A stretch of DNA of 44,657 nt, from positions 1 to 44,657 of the forward strand of contig CAMDCZ010000015.1 in NCBI GenBank assembly GCA_945890735.1, given 5' to 3'. The position numbers were made by a program, and so were the translations under genes. This DNA is from Bordetella parapertussis (GTDB taxonomy: Bacteria; Pseudomonadota; Gammaproteobacteria; Burkholderiales; Burkholderiaceae_C). Positions 34,667 through 43,059 of this stretch are shown one piece after another. Numbering within the stretch: the first letter of the stretch is position 1; the number at the start of each line of letters is the position of its first letter. The notes under the pieces were generated by a model. That model was not told where the DNA came from and did no database searches. It worked only from the letters and a program-made list of their open reading frames with translations.

Positions 34667-36232
34667 ATGTCGACAGCTGTGCGACGCTTGGTCTTGGTCT
34701 TGGGTGATCAACTCGACGCAGACGCACAGGTCTTGCAAGACTTCGATCCGCTGTGTGACCGGATCTGGATGGCCGAGGTTCAAGCAGAGTCCACCCACGT
34801 GGTCTCAAGCAAGCAAAGAACCACTTTGTTTTTGAGCGCGATGCGCCACTTTGCGCAGCACCTGCGTGAAAGGGCTTGGCCGGTGCATTACACCTGCTTG
34901 GATGATCCGGACAACCTGGGCAGCTTGGCAGGCGAATTGGATCGGGCAATCCGAGAACTGCAGCCCCAGCAATTGGCGGTGACTGCACCTGGCGAATGGC
35001 GAGTGCTGCAAGACCTGCGCCGGGTGGCACAAGCCCATGAACGGGTGCTCGAGGTCCATGACGACAACCATTTCCTCAGCACTGTGCGCGACTTTGCAGC
35101 TCATGCGGCCAGCCGCAAACAGCTGCGACAAGAATATTTTTACCGGGCGATGCGCCAACAAACCGGGGTCTTGATGGCGCAAGGCAAACCGATGGGCGGG
35201 CAATGGAACTTCGATGCCAGCAACCGTGGCAGTTTTGGCCGCGAGGGGCCCAAGGCTTTGCCGCCGCCCACACGCTTCGAACCCGACGAAACCACCTTGG
35301 CTGTCATGCGCTTGGTCCAGCAGCGGTTTGCATCCCACCCCGGGCTTGTAGAGACTTTCGGCTGGCCAGTCACCCGGGCACAAGCCTTGCAAGCACTCGC
35401 CGCATTCATCCAGCACCGACTGCCTTTGTATGGCCAATACCAAGACGCCATGTGGGAGGGCGAGGTGTGGCTTTACCACTCGCATTTGTCCTGCGCCTTG
35501 AACCTGAAATTGCTCAAGGCCGCCGAAGTGGTGGAGGCCGCTGAGCAGGCCTATGCGCAAGGCTTGGCGCCGATCGAGGCGGTCGAAGGCTTTGTTCGCC
35601 AGATCCTGGGCTGGCGCGAATATGTCCGCGGTATTTACTGGACCCAGATGCCCGCTTATGCACAGCGCAATGAGATGAATGCATCCTGGCCCTTGCCAGG
35701 TTTTTATTGGACTGCGCAAACCGACATGCCATGCCTGCGCGACGCCATCACACAAACCCTGACGCATGGCTATGCCCACCATATCCAGCGCTTGATGGTC
35801 ACAGGGCTGTATGCCTTGCTGTTTGGTGTGCGGCCCGCCGAGGTCCATGCGTGGTACTTGGGCATGTATGTGGATGCGGTGGAATGGGTGGAATTGCCCA
35901 ACACCCTGGGCATGAGTCAGTTTGCAGATGGGGGGCTGATGTCGAGCAAACCCTATATTGCCAGCGGCAAATACATAGACCGCATGAGCAACCACTGCAA
36001 GGGCTGTCGCTTCAAGCCTTCTGAAGCCACGGGCGACAACGCCTGCCCGTTCACCACCCTGTATTGGGATTACCTGAACCGCCATGCCGATACCCTGGCG
36101 CGCAATCCGAGAATGCTGATGCAATTGAAAAACCTCCACCGGCTGTCTGAACAAGACCGCGCAGCCATTGGCCAGCAAGCCCAGCGCCATCGCCTGGCCG
36201 TGTTGGGGGAAGCGGCCCCCAAAGGGGAATAA
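34667..36232 (+). CDS. Fe-S bacterial cryptochrome/(6-4)-photolyase (PhrB/CryB type)
   Basis: A 521-residue cryptochrome/photolyase-family protein that should bind FAD and a [4Fe-4S] cluster. Cys356, Cys444, Cys447 and Cys460 have exactly the spacing (88, 3, 13) of the cluster ligands known in Agrobacterium PhrB. The start VLVLGDQLDADA and the segment GYAHHIQRLMVTG are typical of the group. PhrB repairs (6-4) photoproducts by light and binds a lumazine-type antenna; relatives act as light sensors. The ATG at 34667 comes 3 bases after the DUF2256 stop. Whether this protein is a repair enzyme or sensor cannot be told. Confidence 0.92.
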   Translation: MSTAVRRLVLVLGDQLDADAQVLQDFDPLCDRIWMAEVQAESTHVVSSKQRTTLFLSAMRHFAQHLRERAWPVHYTCLDDPDNLGSLAGELDRAIRELQPQQLAVTAPGEWRVLQDLRRVAQAHERVLEVHDDNHFLSTVRDFAAHAASRKQLRQEYFYRAMRQQTGVLMAQGKPMGGQWNFDASNRGSFGREGPKALPPPTRFEPDETTLAVMRLVQQRFASHPGLVETFGWPVTRAQALQALAAFIQHRLPLYGQYQDAMWEGEVWLYHSHLSCALNLKLLKAAEVVEAAEQAYAQGLAPIEAVEGFVRQILGWREYVRGIYWTQMPAYAQRNEMNASWPLPGFYWTAQTDMPCLRDAITQTLTHGYAHHIQRLMVTGLYALLFGVRPAEVHAWYLGMYVDAVEWVELPNTLGMSQFADGGLMSSKPYIASGKYIDRMSNHCKGCRFKPSEATGDNACPFTTLYWDYLNRHADTLARNPRMLMQLKNLHRLSEQDRAAIGQQAQRHRLAVLGEAAPKGE

Positions 36233-36243
36233 GCCTGTCAGGC

Positions 36244-36249
36244 TATAAT
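36244..36249 (+). promoter_or_regulatory. Candidate -10 box of rpmB
   Basis: A perfect TATAAT sits 12 bases after the photolyase stop and would start an rpmB transcript near 36256. No good -35 box is found at 16-18 bases, so the call rests on the -10 alone. Confidence 0.45.
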
Positions 36250-36306
36250 CTTTGGCTCAGTGGATATCTGTCCAGGGGATACCGCCCCCCTATTTGGCGA
36301 GGTCAA

Positions 36307-36332
36307 GCCCGGTCTTGTTGTCAAGGACGGGC
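36307..36332 (+). other. Hairpin in the rpmB leader
   Basis: The arms 36307-36317 and 36322-36332 pair over 11 positions with one G-A mismatch and one G-T wobble, closed by a TTGT loop. It ends 22 bases before the rpmB start and just upstream of the GAAGGAG ribosome site at 36341-36347. It may be a regulatory leader of the ribosomal-protein operon. Confidence 0.45.
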
Positions 36333-36354
36333 TGTTACATGAAGGAGTGTCTGA

Positions 36355-36588
36355 ATGGCACGCGTATGTGAAGTAACGGGCAAAGGCCCGATGTCTGGGA
36401 ACAATGTGTCCCATGCCAACAACAAAACCAAGCGCCGTTTTTTGCCTAATCTGCAATACCGTCGTTTCTGGGTGGAAACCGAAAACCGTTGGGTGCGTTT
36501 GCGCGTGTCCAGCGCGGCTTTGCGTTTGATTGACAAAAAAGGCATTGATGTCGTGCTCGCAGACATGCGCGCTCGCGGTCAAGCTTAA
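36355..36588 (+). CDS. rpmB: 50S ribosomal protein L28
   Basis: A 77-residue basic ribosomal protein of the usual length, starting MARVCEVTGKGPMSGNNVSH, followed by the typical NNKTKRRFLPNLQ and RVSSAALRLIDKKGID segments. It has a strong GAAGGAG site upstream and a leader of roughly 100 bases with a hairpin. rpmG follows after 30 bases, giving the conserved rpmB-rpmG pair. Identification is certain. The upstream TATAAT indicates it has its own promoter after the photolyase gene. Confidence 0.98.
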   Translation: MARVCEVTGKGPMSGNNVSHANNKTKRRFLPNLQYRRFWVETENRWVRLRVSSAALRLIDKKGIDVVLADMRARGQA

Positions 36589-36618
36589 TTTTTTTACCGA
36601 CTTCGAAAGGACTACACC

Positions 36619-36789
36619 ATGGCTTCCAAAGGCGGACGCGAAAAAATCAAGCTGGAATCTACAGCTGGCACCGGGCACTTCTACACCACCAGCAAGAACA
36701 AGAAAACCATGCCCGAAAAAATGTCGATCATGAAATTCGACCCCAAGGCACGCAAGCACGTGGAGTACAAAGAGATCAAACTCAAGTGA
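36619..36789 (+). CDS. rpmG: 50S ribosomal protein L33
   Basis: A 56-residue protein, MASKGGREKIKLESTAGTGH at its start and KFDPKARKHVEYKEIKLK at its end, matching L33 without the zinc-binding cysteines (the C-minus form). It is preceded by GAAAGGA and lies 30 bases after rpmB. The gene is too short for many ORF screens but is unmistakable. A strong palindromic terminator follows 20 bases after the stop, closing the rpmB-rpmG unit. Confidence 0.98.
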   Translation: MASKGGREKIKLESTAGTGHFYTTSKNKKTMPEKMSIMKFDPKARKHVEYKEIKLK

Positions 36790-36808
36790 TTCTGTTGTTG
36801 CTGTCGAC

Positions 36809-36835
36809 AAAAAAACCCGCCTAGGCGGGTTTTTT
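36809..36835. terminator. Bidirectional intrinsic terminator
   Basis: CCCGC-CTAG-GCGGG (36816-36829) is a perfect palindrome flanked by seven A residues on the left and six T residues on the right, so it can end transcription from both sides. It serves rpmB-rpmG on the plus strand and the desaturase gene, 55 bases away, on the minus strand. Confidence 0.92.
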
Positions 36836-36889
36836 CATGGCGGCCAGCAAAGGAAGTGCCCCAACAAGCTCGGCCGCGTCACCTGCCGG

Positions 36890-38101
36890 TCAAAGGGAAA
36901 CTGTGCGCAGCTGCACAGAGAAGTCCCGCAAAGCGGCAATGCCACTGCTTTCTGCCCGGCGACACCAGGCTTGCAAGTCCAGCGCCAACTGGGCGCGGCT
37001 GGCGTGGGTGTTGAGCCAGAGCTGGCGCAATTCTTCGCGCATGCGGACCATGGTGTCCACACGGGGCAATGCGTCACGGGCTTGTGCCAAGGCAGCACGG
37101 AACTGCTCGGGCACTTGCACTTCGTCGCGGTGCATCCAACGCTTGGCCGCGGTCAAGACCGACTCGGTTGGCAATTTGGGCAAGGCGGCAATCTCCAGTT
37201 TGACCGTGCGCTGCAACTGGCGGGCAAAGCCGGCCATCACTTCATAGCGGTTGGCAATCAAGGCTTCCAAAGTGTGTTCATCTGCCACGGGTTTGGCATG
37301 GGCGTAGTGGATTTTGGGCGGGGTTTTCTTCACCGTGGCCAAACCCAAGGTTTCCAAGAGGCGGATGTACAGCCAGCCGATGTCGAACTCATAGGCTTTG
37401 ACAGACAACTTGGCCGAGGTGGGATAGGTGTGGTGGTTGTTGTGCAGCTCTTCGCCACCGATCAAGATGCCCCAGGGAGAAATGTTGGTGCTGGCGTCTG
37501 GCGCTTCAAAATTTCGGTAGCCCCAGTAATGGCCGATGCCGTTGATGACGCCAGCCGCAGTGACGGGAATCCACAGCATTTGAACCGCCCACATGCTCAG
37601 GCCAATGGCCCCGAACAATGCCAGGTCGATGATCAGCATCAGGCCCAAGCCCTGCCAAGAAAACCGTGAATACAGGTGGTTTTCAATCCAATCGTCAGGC
37701 GTGCCATGGCCGTATTTGCGCAGTGTCTCAATGTTGGCGGCTTCTTTGCGGTAAAGCTCAGCGCCTTGCCAAAACACCGTTCGGATGCCAAAGACCTGCG
37801 GGCTGTGCGGGTCTTCATCGGATTCGCATTTGGCATGGTGCTTTCGGTGAATCGATGCCCAGGCTTTGGTGGTCATGCCGGTGGTCAACCACAGCCAGAA
37901 GCGGAAAAAGTGCGCAGGCAGCCAATGCAAATCCAAGGAACGGTGCGCTTGGTGGCGGTGCAGGTAAATCGTGACCGCCGCGATCGTGATGTGGGTCATG
38001 CCCAGGGTGATCAGCAACAATTGCCAGGCAGGCAAGTGCCACATGCCGTAGGCCAGCCAATTCAGCACAACATCCAACCAAGGCCAAGTGGGCAAGAACA
38101 T
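36890..38101 (-). CDS. Acyl-CoA/fatty-acid desaturase
   Basis: Membrane-bound diiron desaturase that introduces a double bond into a fatty acyl chain. The 403-residue protein shows the three histidine boxes HRHQAH, HRKHH and HNNHH. Hydrophobic segments lie around WHLPAWQLLLITLGM and LALFGAIGLSMWAV, the pattern of stearoyl-CoA-type desaturases. The C-terminal roughly 120 residues are soluble and charged. ATG at 38101 (MFLPTWPWLDVV) follows GGAAGGA and is preferred over 38125. It is the last gene of the reverse-strand run after the methyltransferase and ends in a bidirectional terminator. The electron donor could be a ferredoxin-type reductase such as the one at 28116. Confidence 0.9.
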   Translation of the reverse strand: MFLPTWPWLDVVLNWLAYGMWHLPAWQLLLITLGMTHITIAAVTIYLHRHQAHRSLDLHWLPAHFFRFWLWLTTGMTTKAWASIHRKHHAKCESDEDPHSPQVFGIRTVFWQGAELYRKEAANIETLRKYGHGTPDDWIENHLYSRFSWQGLGLMLIIDLALFGAIGLSMWAVQMLWIPVTAAGVINGIGHYWGYRNFEAPDASTNISPWGILIGGEELHNNHHTYPTSAKLSVKAYEFDIGWLYIRLLETLGLATVKKTPPKIHYAHAKPVADEHTLEALIANRYEVMAGFARQLQRTVKLEIAALPKLPTESVLTAAKRWMHRDEVQVPEQFRAALAQARDALPRVDTMVRMREELRQLWLNTHASRAQLALDLQAWCRRAESSGIAALRDFSVQLRTVSL

Positions 38102-38134
38102 GTCAATCCTTCCAAACACGGTCAAAACTGAATT

Positions 38135-39454
38135 TTAAGCAGCCACCCAGGCGGCCGCGAAGAAGCCATCTGTGCCATGCCGATGGGGCCACAAGCGCAA
38201 GTAAAGCTCATCAACGGTGCACAAATCGCCGGCTTGCTCAACCGCCAAGTCGGTCAACAACGCCTTGACCGACAAAGGGGTGAATTCGGGGTGGGCTGCG
38301 CTGAAGGCTTGGGCGATCTCTTCGTTTTCAGCAGGCAACAAACTGCAGGTGGCATAGACCAAGCGGCCACCGGGTTTGAGCAGCCTGGCGGCACTGGCCA
38401 AAATCGCGGTTTGCTTGACGGTCAGTTCGGCCACCGCCTCGGGCGTTTGACGCCATTTCAAATCCGGGTTGCGGCGCAAAGTGCCCAAGCCGGTGCACGG
38501 CGCGTCCACCAAAACACGGTCCATCTTGCCGCGCAAGCGTTTGATGCGGTCATCACGCTCATGGGCAATCGCCACCGGGTGGATGTTGGACAAACCGCTG
38601 CGGGCCAAGCGAGGTTTCAAGGCCTCCAAGCGGTGGGCTGAGGTGTCAAAGGCATACAAGCGACCGGTGTTGCGCATGGACGCACCCAGGGCGAGGGTTT
38701 TGCCGCCTGCACCCGCGCAAAAGTCGGCCACCATCTCGCCACGCTTGGCGTCGACCAACAAGGCCAGCAGTTGCGAGCCCTCGTCTTGCACCTCGATCAC
38801 GCCTTTTTCAAACAGACTGAGTTTGCTCAGGTTGGGTTTGGCGTGCATGCGCAAGCCCCACGGCGAATAAGGCGTGGCTTGCACCGCGATGCCGTTTTTT
38901 TCCAGCTCGGCTTGCACCTCCGCGCGCTTGGCTTGCAAGGTGTTGACCCGCACATCCAAGCCCGCCATGTGCTGCAGGCTCTCGACCAGCGGCCAAAACC
39001 CATCGCCCAACTGGACTTCCAAAGCTTGGGCCAACCATGGTGGCAGGTTGTGCTGGTGGGGTGCCAAAAAAGCGTCCTCGGTGGCTGCATCGCAATCGGC
39101 CAGCCACTTGAATTCCATCTCGCTCATGGCCGCCTTCAGAAAGCCACGGTCGCCATGGGTGGCCTGGGGTTGCTGCAACTTGGCTTGGGCGTCCAAATAA
39201 GCGGCCCAACCCAAAATCGCCAAACGACGCTCTTTCACGCCGGTGCCGGATTTGCCCAAGTGCTCGAATCGCAATTTCTGGCGCAACACGTTGTAGCCGG
39301 TTTCGGCCAACACGCCACGCTCGCGTGGGCCCAGGGCCATTTGCTTGCGTTGGTCGCGGAAGTATTTGGAAACCACGCTGTCGGCAGGGTGGTCAAAGCG
39401 AAGCAGCAAACGGGTGAGTTCGGTGCAAGCGTCTAACAGGGCTTTGGGATGCAT
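38135..39454 (-). CDS. RsmB/NOP-family RNA (cytosine-C5) methyltransferase
   Basis: SAM-dependent methyltransferase acting on 16S rRNA or a related RNA. The 439-residue protein has an N-terminal NusB-like helical part, a SAM-binding motif (DFCAGAGGKTLAL), motif IV DAPCTGLGTLRRNP with one catalytic Cys, and motif VI VYATCSLLPAENEE with the other. ATG at 39454 starts MHPKALLDA. It lies between the acyl-CoA dehydrogenase (17-base gap) and the desaturase (33-base gap). Canonical RsmB methylates C967, but this may be a paralogue such as RsmF; rsmB is not placed here by the usual fmt neighbourhood. Confidence 0.92.
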   Translation of the reverse strand: MHPKALLDACTELTRLLLRFDHPADSVVSKYFRDQRKQMALGPRERGVLAETGYNVLRQKLRFEHLGKSGTGVKERRLAILGWAAYLDAQAKLQQPQATHGDRGFLKAAMSEMEFKWLADCDAATEDAFLAPHQHNLPPWLAQALEVQLGDGFWPLVESLQHMAGLDVRVNTLQAKRAEVQAELEKNGIAVQATPYSPWGLRMHAKPNLSKLSLFEKGVIEVQDEGSQLLALLVDAKRGEMVADFCAGAGGKTLALGASMRNTGRLYAFDTSAHRLEALKPRLARSGLSNIHPVAIAHERDDRIKRLRGKMDRVLVDAPCTGLGTLRRNPDLKWRQTPEAVAELTVKQTAILASAARLLKPGGRLVYATCSLLPAENEEIAQAFSAAHPEFTPLSVKALLTDLAVEQAGDLCTVDELYLRLWPHRHGTDGFFAAAWVAA

Positions 39455-39471
39455 CCACCCATTATCAAGCC

Positions 39472-40587
39472 TCAGGCAAAGACCCCTGCGGTGTCTTGCA
39501 TCTGCGCTGACACCCAGCCCAAGTGGTGCAGGCTATCGCCCAAACTCAACTCGATTTGCGTCAAACGCTTGAAGCAGTGGCTGACGATGTACTCGTCGGT
39601 CACGCCAATGCCGCCATGCAACTGCACCGCTTCTTGGCCCACATGCCGTGTTGATCGGCCGATTTGGAATTTGGCACGTGACACCGCCAGGCTGCGCTCA
39701 GCGGCAGGTGCGTTGAGTTTGAGCGAAGCGTAATAGCTCATGGAGCGACCGAGTTCGAGCTGCATCTTCATGTCGGCCACGCGGTGTCGCAGCGCCTGAA
39801 AGCCCGAAATCGCCACGCCAAACTGTTTGCGGGTGTTCATGTAGTCGACCGTGATCGCCAAGGTTTGTTCCATCAAACCGACTGCTTCTGCGCACAAAGC
39901 TGTGGCCCCGACATCGACCGCCAGTTGCAAAGCAGCCAGGCCATCGGTGCTGATGGCTTGCGCGGGCGCGTCTTGCAGGTGCAATTCGCCCATGCGGCTG
40001 CCGTCTTGCGCTTGGTAGACATGGCGGGTGTCGGTGGCCGCGCTGCGGGGTACCAAAAACAGGGCCAGCTTGCCGTTCACCGTGGCTGGCACCACAAAGC
40101 CGTGCGCTTGGTCAGCCGCAGGCACCAAAGACTTGTGTCCGGTCACTTGCCAAGATTGACCAAGCTGTTTGGCCGTGGCTTGGCATTTGTCCAAGTGGTA
40201 ACGCGCACCCTTTTCATGGTGCGCCAACACCAACATGGCCTCGCCTCCCGCCAAGCGGGGCAACCACTCGGTTTTGAGGTCCTCAGGGGCAAAGGCTTGC
40301 AACACCGCGGTGCTGATCCAGGTGTGGGCGATGGGCTCCATCACCATGCCACGGCCGAGCTCTTCCATGACCACCATGCCCTCGACCGGGCCCATGTTCA
40401 TGCCGCCATAAGCGTCTTGCACATACAAACCACACAAGCCGAGTTCGGCCATGGCTTGGTAGGCCTGGGCCGAAAAACCGCCCGCCGCCACTGCGCTGCG
40501 TCGCGCCTCAAAGCTGTAGGCCTTTTCCACCCATTTGAGAACCGCTTCGCGCAACTGGGTTTGGTCGTCAGAAAAATCGAAATCCAT
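39472..40587 (-). CDS. Acyl-CoA dehydrogenase family protein (small partner)
   Basis: A 371-residue flavoprotein of the acyl-CoA dehydrogenase family, with the N-terminal MDFDFSDDQTQLREAV, the middle beta domain and the C-terminal helical FAD domain (YMNTRKQFGVAISGFQALRH, QLHGGIGVTDEY). The usual GxNE catalytic-base motif near the C-terminus is absent: the position reads QIELSLGDSLHHLG. Pairs of unequal dehydrogenase genes such as PimC/PimD form heteromeric enzymes, and this gene lies 27 bases after a larger partner. The substrate, perhaps a dicarboxylic or cyclic acyl-CoA, is inferred. Confidence 0.88.
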   Translation of the reverse strand: MDFDFSDDQTQLREAVLKWVEKAYSFEARRSAVAAGGFSAQAYQAMAELGLCGLYVQDAYGGMNMGPVEGMVVMEELGRGMVMEPIAHTWISTAVLQAFAPEDLKTEWLPRLAGGEAMLVLAHHEKGARYHLDKCQATAKQLGQSWQVTGHKSLVPAADQAHGFVVPATVNGKLALFLVPRSAATDTRHVYQAQDGSRMGELHLQDAPAQAISTDGLAALQLAVDVGATALCAEAVGLMEQTLAITVDYMNTRKQFGVAISGFQALRHRVADMKMQLELGRSMSYYASLKLNAPAAERSLAVSRAKFQIGRSTRHVGQEAVQLHGGIGVTDEYIVSHCFKRLTQIELSLGDSLHHLGWVSAQMQDTAGVFA

Positions 40588-40614
40588 GGTGAAGTCCTTG
40601 TCAATGAGGGTGGG

Positions 40615-41793
40615 TCAACCCAAGACGGTTTGTGCCACGATGTTGCGTTGCACTTCATTGGAACCACCGTAGATGGTGGTTTTGCGCATATTGAAATACG
40701 TCGAGGCCAAGGGCGCGCAATGTGCAGCGCCCACCTGGTCACCCTGCCAGCCGGCGGCCATGGCTTCTTCGATGAACGGCATGCTGAAGGGACCCGCGGC
40801 CAACATCATCAATTCGCTGTAACGCTGCTGGATCTCCGAGCCGCGGATTTTGAGCAAGCCTGCGATGTCCAGCGATTGTTTGCCCGATTTTTCTGCGCTC
40901 AAGACGCGCAGCACCATCATTTCAAGAGCGATCACGTCGACCTCGAGCTTGGCGATCTCGTCGCGAAACCGCATGTCTTCCCAAACCCCTTCGGTCTGGG
41001 CAATGCGCTTCAAGCGCTCGAGTTCGCGCTTGGCACGGTTGACATCGGCGATGTTGGTCCGCTCATGCGCCAGCAGGTACTTGGCGTAATGCCAGCCCTT
41101 GTTTTCTTCGCCCACCAAGTTCTCGGCGGGTACTTCGACGTTGTCAAACCAGACCTCGTTGACTTCGCATTCGCCATCCAGCAGCTTGATCGGGCGCACG
41201 CTCACGCCGGGCGACTTCATGTCAATCAGCAAGAAGGAGATACCTGTTTGGGGCTTGCCCTCGCTGCTGGTGCGCACCAGGCAAAAAATCCAGTCGCCAA
41301 ACTGCGCCAAGGTGGTCCAGGTTTTTTGGCCATTGACGATGAACTTGTCTCCCACGCGCTCGGCACGGGTTTTGAGGGACGCCAGGTCAGAGCCTGAACC
41401 AGGCTCGCTGTAGCCCTGGCTCCACCAGACCTCGCCACTGGCGATGCCCGGCAAAAACCGCTGTTGCTGCTCGGGGCTGCCAAAGGCCATGATGACCGGG
41501 GCCACCATCACCGGGCCAAACGGCACGATGCGCGGCGCACCCGCCAAGGCGCATTCTTCCTCGAACAAATGCTTTTGCACCGCGTTCCAGCCGGGGCCAC
41601 CAAACTGCTCGGGCCAACCGTAGCCCAGCCAACCTTTGCGGCCCAATGTTTTGGCCCAGGACTGCATGTCCTCACGGGTCAGGCGCAAGGCGTTGTGCAC
41701 CTTGTGTGAAATCGATTCAGGCAAATGCGCATGCACCCAAGTGCGCACTTCTTCGCGAAAAGCCTGTTCTTCAGAGGTGAAAGCCAAATCCAT
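40615..41793 (-). CDS. Acyl-CoA dehydrogenase family protein (large partner)
   Basis: A 392-residue acyl-CoA dehydrogenase that should oxidise an acyl-CoA to the enoyl-CoA and pass electrons to ETF. The FAD/substrate segment YSEPGSGSDLASLKTRA and the C-terminal TTIYGGSNEVQRNIVAQ carrying a glutamate are seen. ATG at 41793 (MDLAFTSEEQAFREEV) follows GGAG at the right spacing and is preferred over 41826. It resembles the larger subunit of PimC/PimD-type pairs and heads the dehydrogenase-methyltransferase-desaturase run. The two products together may form one enzyme. Confidence 0.9.
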   Translation of the reverse strand: MDLAFTSEEQAFREEVRTWVHAHLPESISHKVHNALRLTREDMQSWAKTLGRKGWLGYGWPEQFGGPGWNAVQKHLFEEECALAGAPRIVPFGPVMVAPVIMAFGSPEQQQRFLPGIASGEVWWSQGYSEPGSGSDLASLKTRAERVGDKFIVNGQKTWTTLAQFGDWIFCLVRTSSEGKPQTGISFLLIDMKSPGVSVRPIKLLDGECEVNEVWFDNVEVPAENLVGEENKGWHYAKYLLAHERTNIADVNRAKRELERLKRIAQTEGVWEDMRFRDEIAKLEVDVIALEMMVLRVLSAEKSGKQSLDIAGLLKIRGSEIQQRYSELMMLAAGPFSMPFIEEAMAAGWQGDQVGAAHCAPLASTYFNMRKTTIYGGSNEVQRNIVAQTVLG

Positions 41794-41902
41794 GGGGTTC
41801 TCCAGCGACGGGTCTGTGTTTGACAAAGACCGTGTTTTAGCACGCTCGTTCTATTTTGAGTCTCCGCACGAACACAGGGGTGGTATCGGGATAATCCATC
41901 CC

Positions 41903-42505
41903 ATGAAAAACCTGGTGATCTTGATTTCGGGTGGCGGCTCCAACATGGCCGCCATCGTGCAGGCCGCGCAACGCGACGACTGGGCGGGGCGTTACCAAGC
42001 GCGTGTGGCCGTCGTCATCAGCAACAAGCCTGATGCAAAGGGATTGGTCTTGGCCCAACAGCAGGGTTTGAAAACGGCGGTGGTCAACCACCAAGCCTTT
42101 GCCCACGATGCCGAACCACGCGCGGCTTTTGACGCGGCCTTGATGGCCGAGATTGACCATCATGAGCCCCACTTGGTGCTGCTGGCTGGATTCATGCGCA
42201 TCTTGACGCCGGGGTTTGTCACGCATTACGAAGGGCGCATCGTCAACATCCACCCTTCCCTGTTGCCGGCCTTCACCGGTTTGCACACCCACCAACGCGC
42301 GATCGACGAAGGCTGTCGTTTCGCCGGTGCCACGGTGCACCGTGTGACTGCCGATTTAGACCATGGCGAGATATTGGCGCAAGCCGTGGTGCCCGTCCTG
42401 GCTGACGACACGGCTGACCGTTTGGCTGCCAGGGTGCTGACCCAAGAGCATCTGATCTACCCGGCAGCTGTCGCGCAGTTGTTGGCTGCCCTGCCCAAGG
42501 CTTAA
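41903..42505 (+). CDS. purN: Phosphoribosylglycinamide formyltransferase
   Basis: Purine-synthesis enzyme transferring the formyl group of 10-formyl-THF to GAR. The 200-residue protein starts with KNLVILISGGGSNM. The active-site Asn and His are in RIVNIHPSLLPAF, and the Asp in TADLDHGEILAQ, the expected triad. ATG at 41903 gives the standard length; the longer frame from 41636 runs through the opposite-strand dehydrogenase gene and is not supported. GATAAT at 41890-41895 is a possible -10, but no matching -35 is visible. The stop shares TTAA with the convergent HNH gene. Confidence 0.96.
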   Translation: MKNLVILISGGGSNMAAIVQAAQRDDWAGRYQARVAVVISNKPDAKGLVLAQQQGLKTAVVNHQAFAHDAEPRAAFDAALMAEIDHHEPHLVLLAGFMRILTPGFVTHYEGRIVNIHPSLLPAFTGLHTHQRAIDEGCRFAGATVHRVTADLDHGEILAQAVVPVLADDTADRLAARVLTQEHLIYPAAVAQLLAALPKA

Positions 42506-43059
42506 GCAGCCAGGCGTGAGTTCCTGGGCACATGTGCCCTTAAGAACTCCATCTGATCGGCCAGGATACGCCGGTTGCGCAAGATGAAGTCTTCCCACAA
42601 GGTGGGCACATAGGGGGTGTAGAGCAGCGGCATCTTGGCCTGCTCAGGTGTTCGGTTGGCCTTGCGGTGGTTGCAAGCGCGGCAGGCGGTGACCACGTTC
42701 ATCCAGCTGTCCACGCCATGTTGGCCAAAGGGGATGATGTGTTCGCGGGTGAGTTCGGTTTCGTGGAAATCGTCCCCGCAGTAAGCGCAAAGGTTGCGGT
42801 CTCTGGCAAACAACTTGCTGTTGGTCAGGCCAGGTTTGAGCTCGAAGGGGTTGATGCGGGGCACGCCCTTGGTGCCGATGATGCTGTTGACCGTGATCAT
42901 GGACTGCACGCCCGTGATCGCGTTGTGGCCGCCTCGGTAGACCGCCACCTCCACACCCGCTTCCCAACGCACCTCGTCCGCCGCGTAATGGGTGACGGCT
43001 TGTTCAAGTGAAATCCAAGACTGCGGGAGCCCTTGGGCAGACAGCTTCAAGACCTTCAA
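42502..43059 (-). CDS. HNH endonuclease family protein
   Basis: A 185-residue protein with a C-terminal HNH domain: CAYCGDDF and ACRACNHRK hold two CxxC zinc pairs, and the segment between them has EHIIPFGQHGVDSWMNVV. The N-terminal roughly 85 residues are not recognised. The start is TTG at 43059, well supported by a strong AGGAGGT site (43065-43071). Single HNH proteins of this size are frequent in beta-proteobacterial chromosomes and their role is unclear. No restriction-modification genes are adjacent. It sits divergent from ribF with 92 bases between the starts. Confidence 0.9.
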   Translation of the reverse strand: MKVLKLSAQGLPQSWISLEQAVTHYAADEVRWEAGVEVAVYRGGHNAITGVQSMITVNSIIGTKGVPRINPFELKPGLTNSKLFARDRNLCAYCGDDFHETELTREHIIPFGQHGVDSWMNVVTACRACNHRKANRTPEQAKMPLLYTPYVPTLWEDFILRNRRILADQMEFLRAHVPRNSRLAA

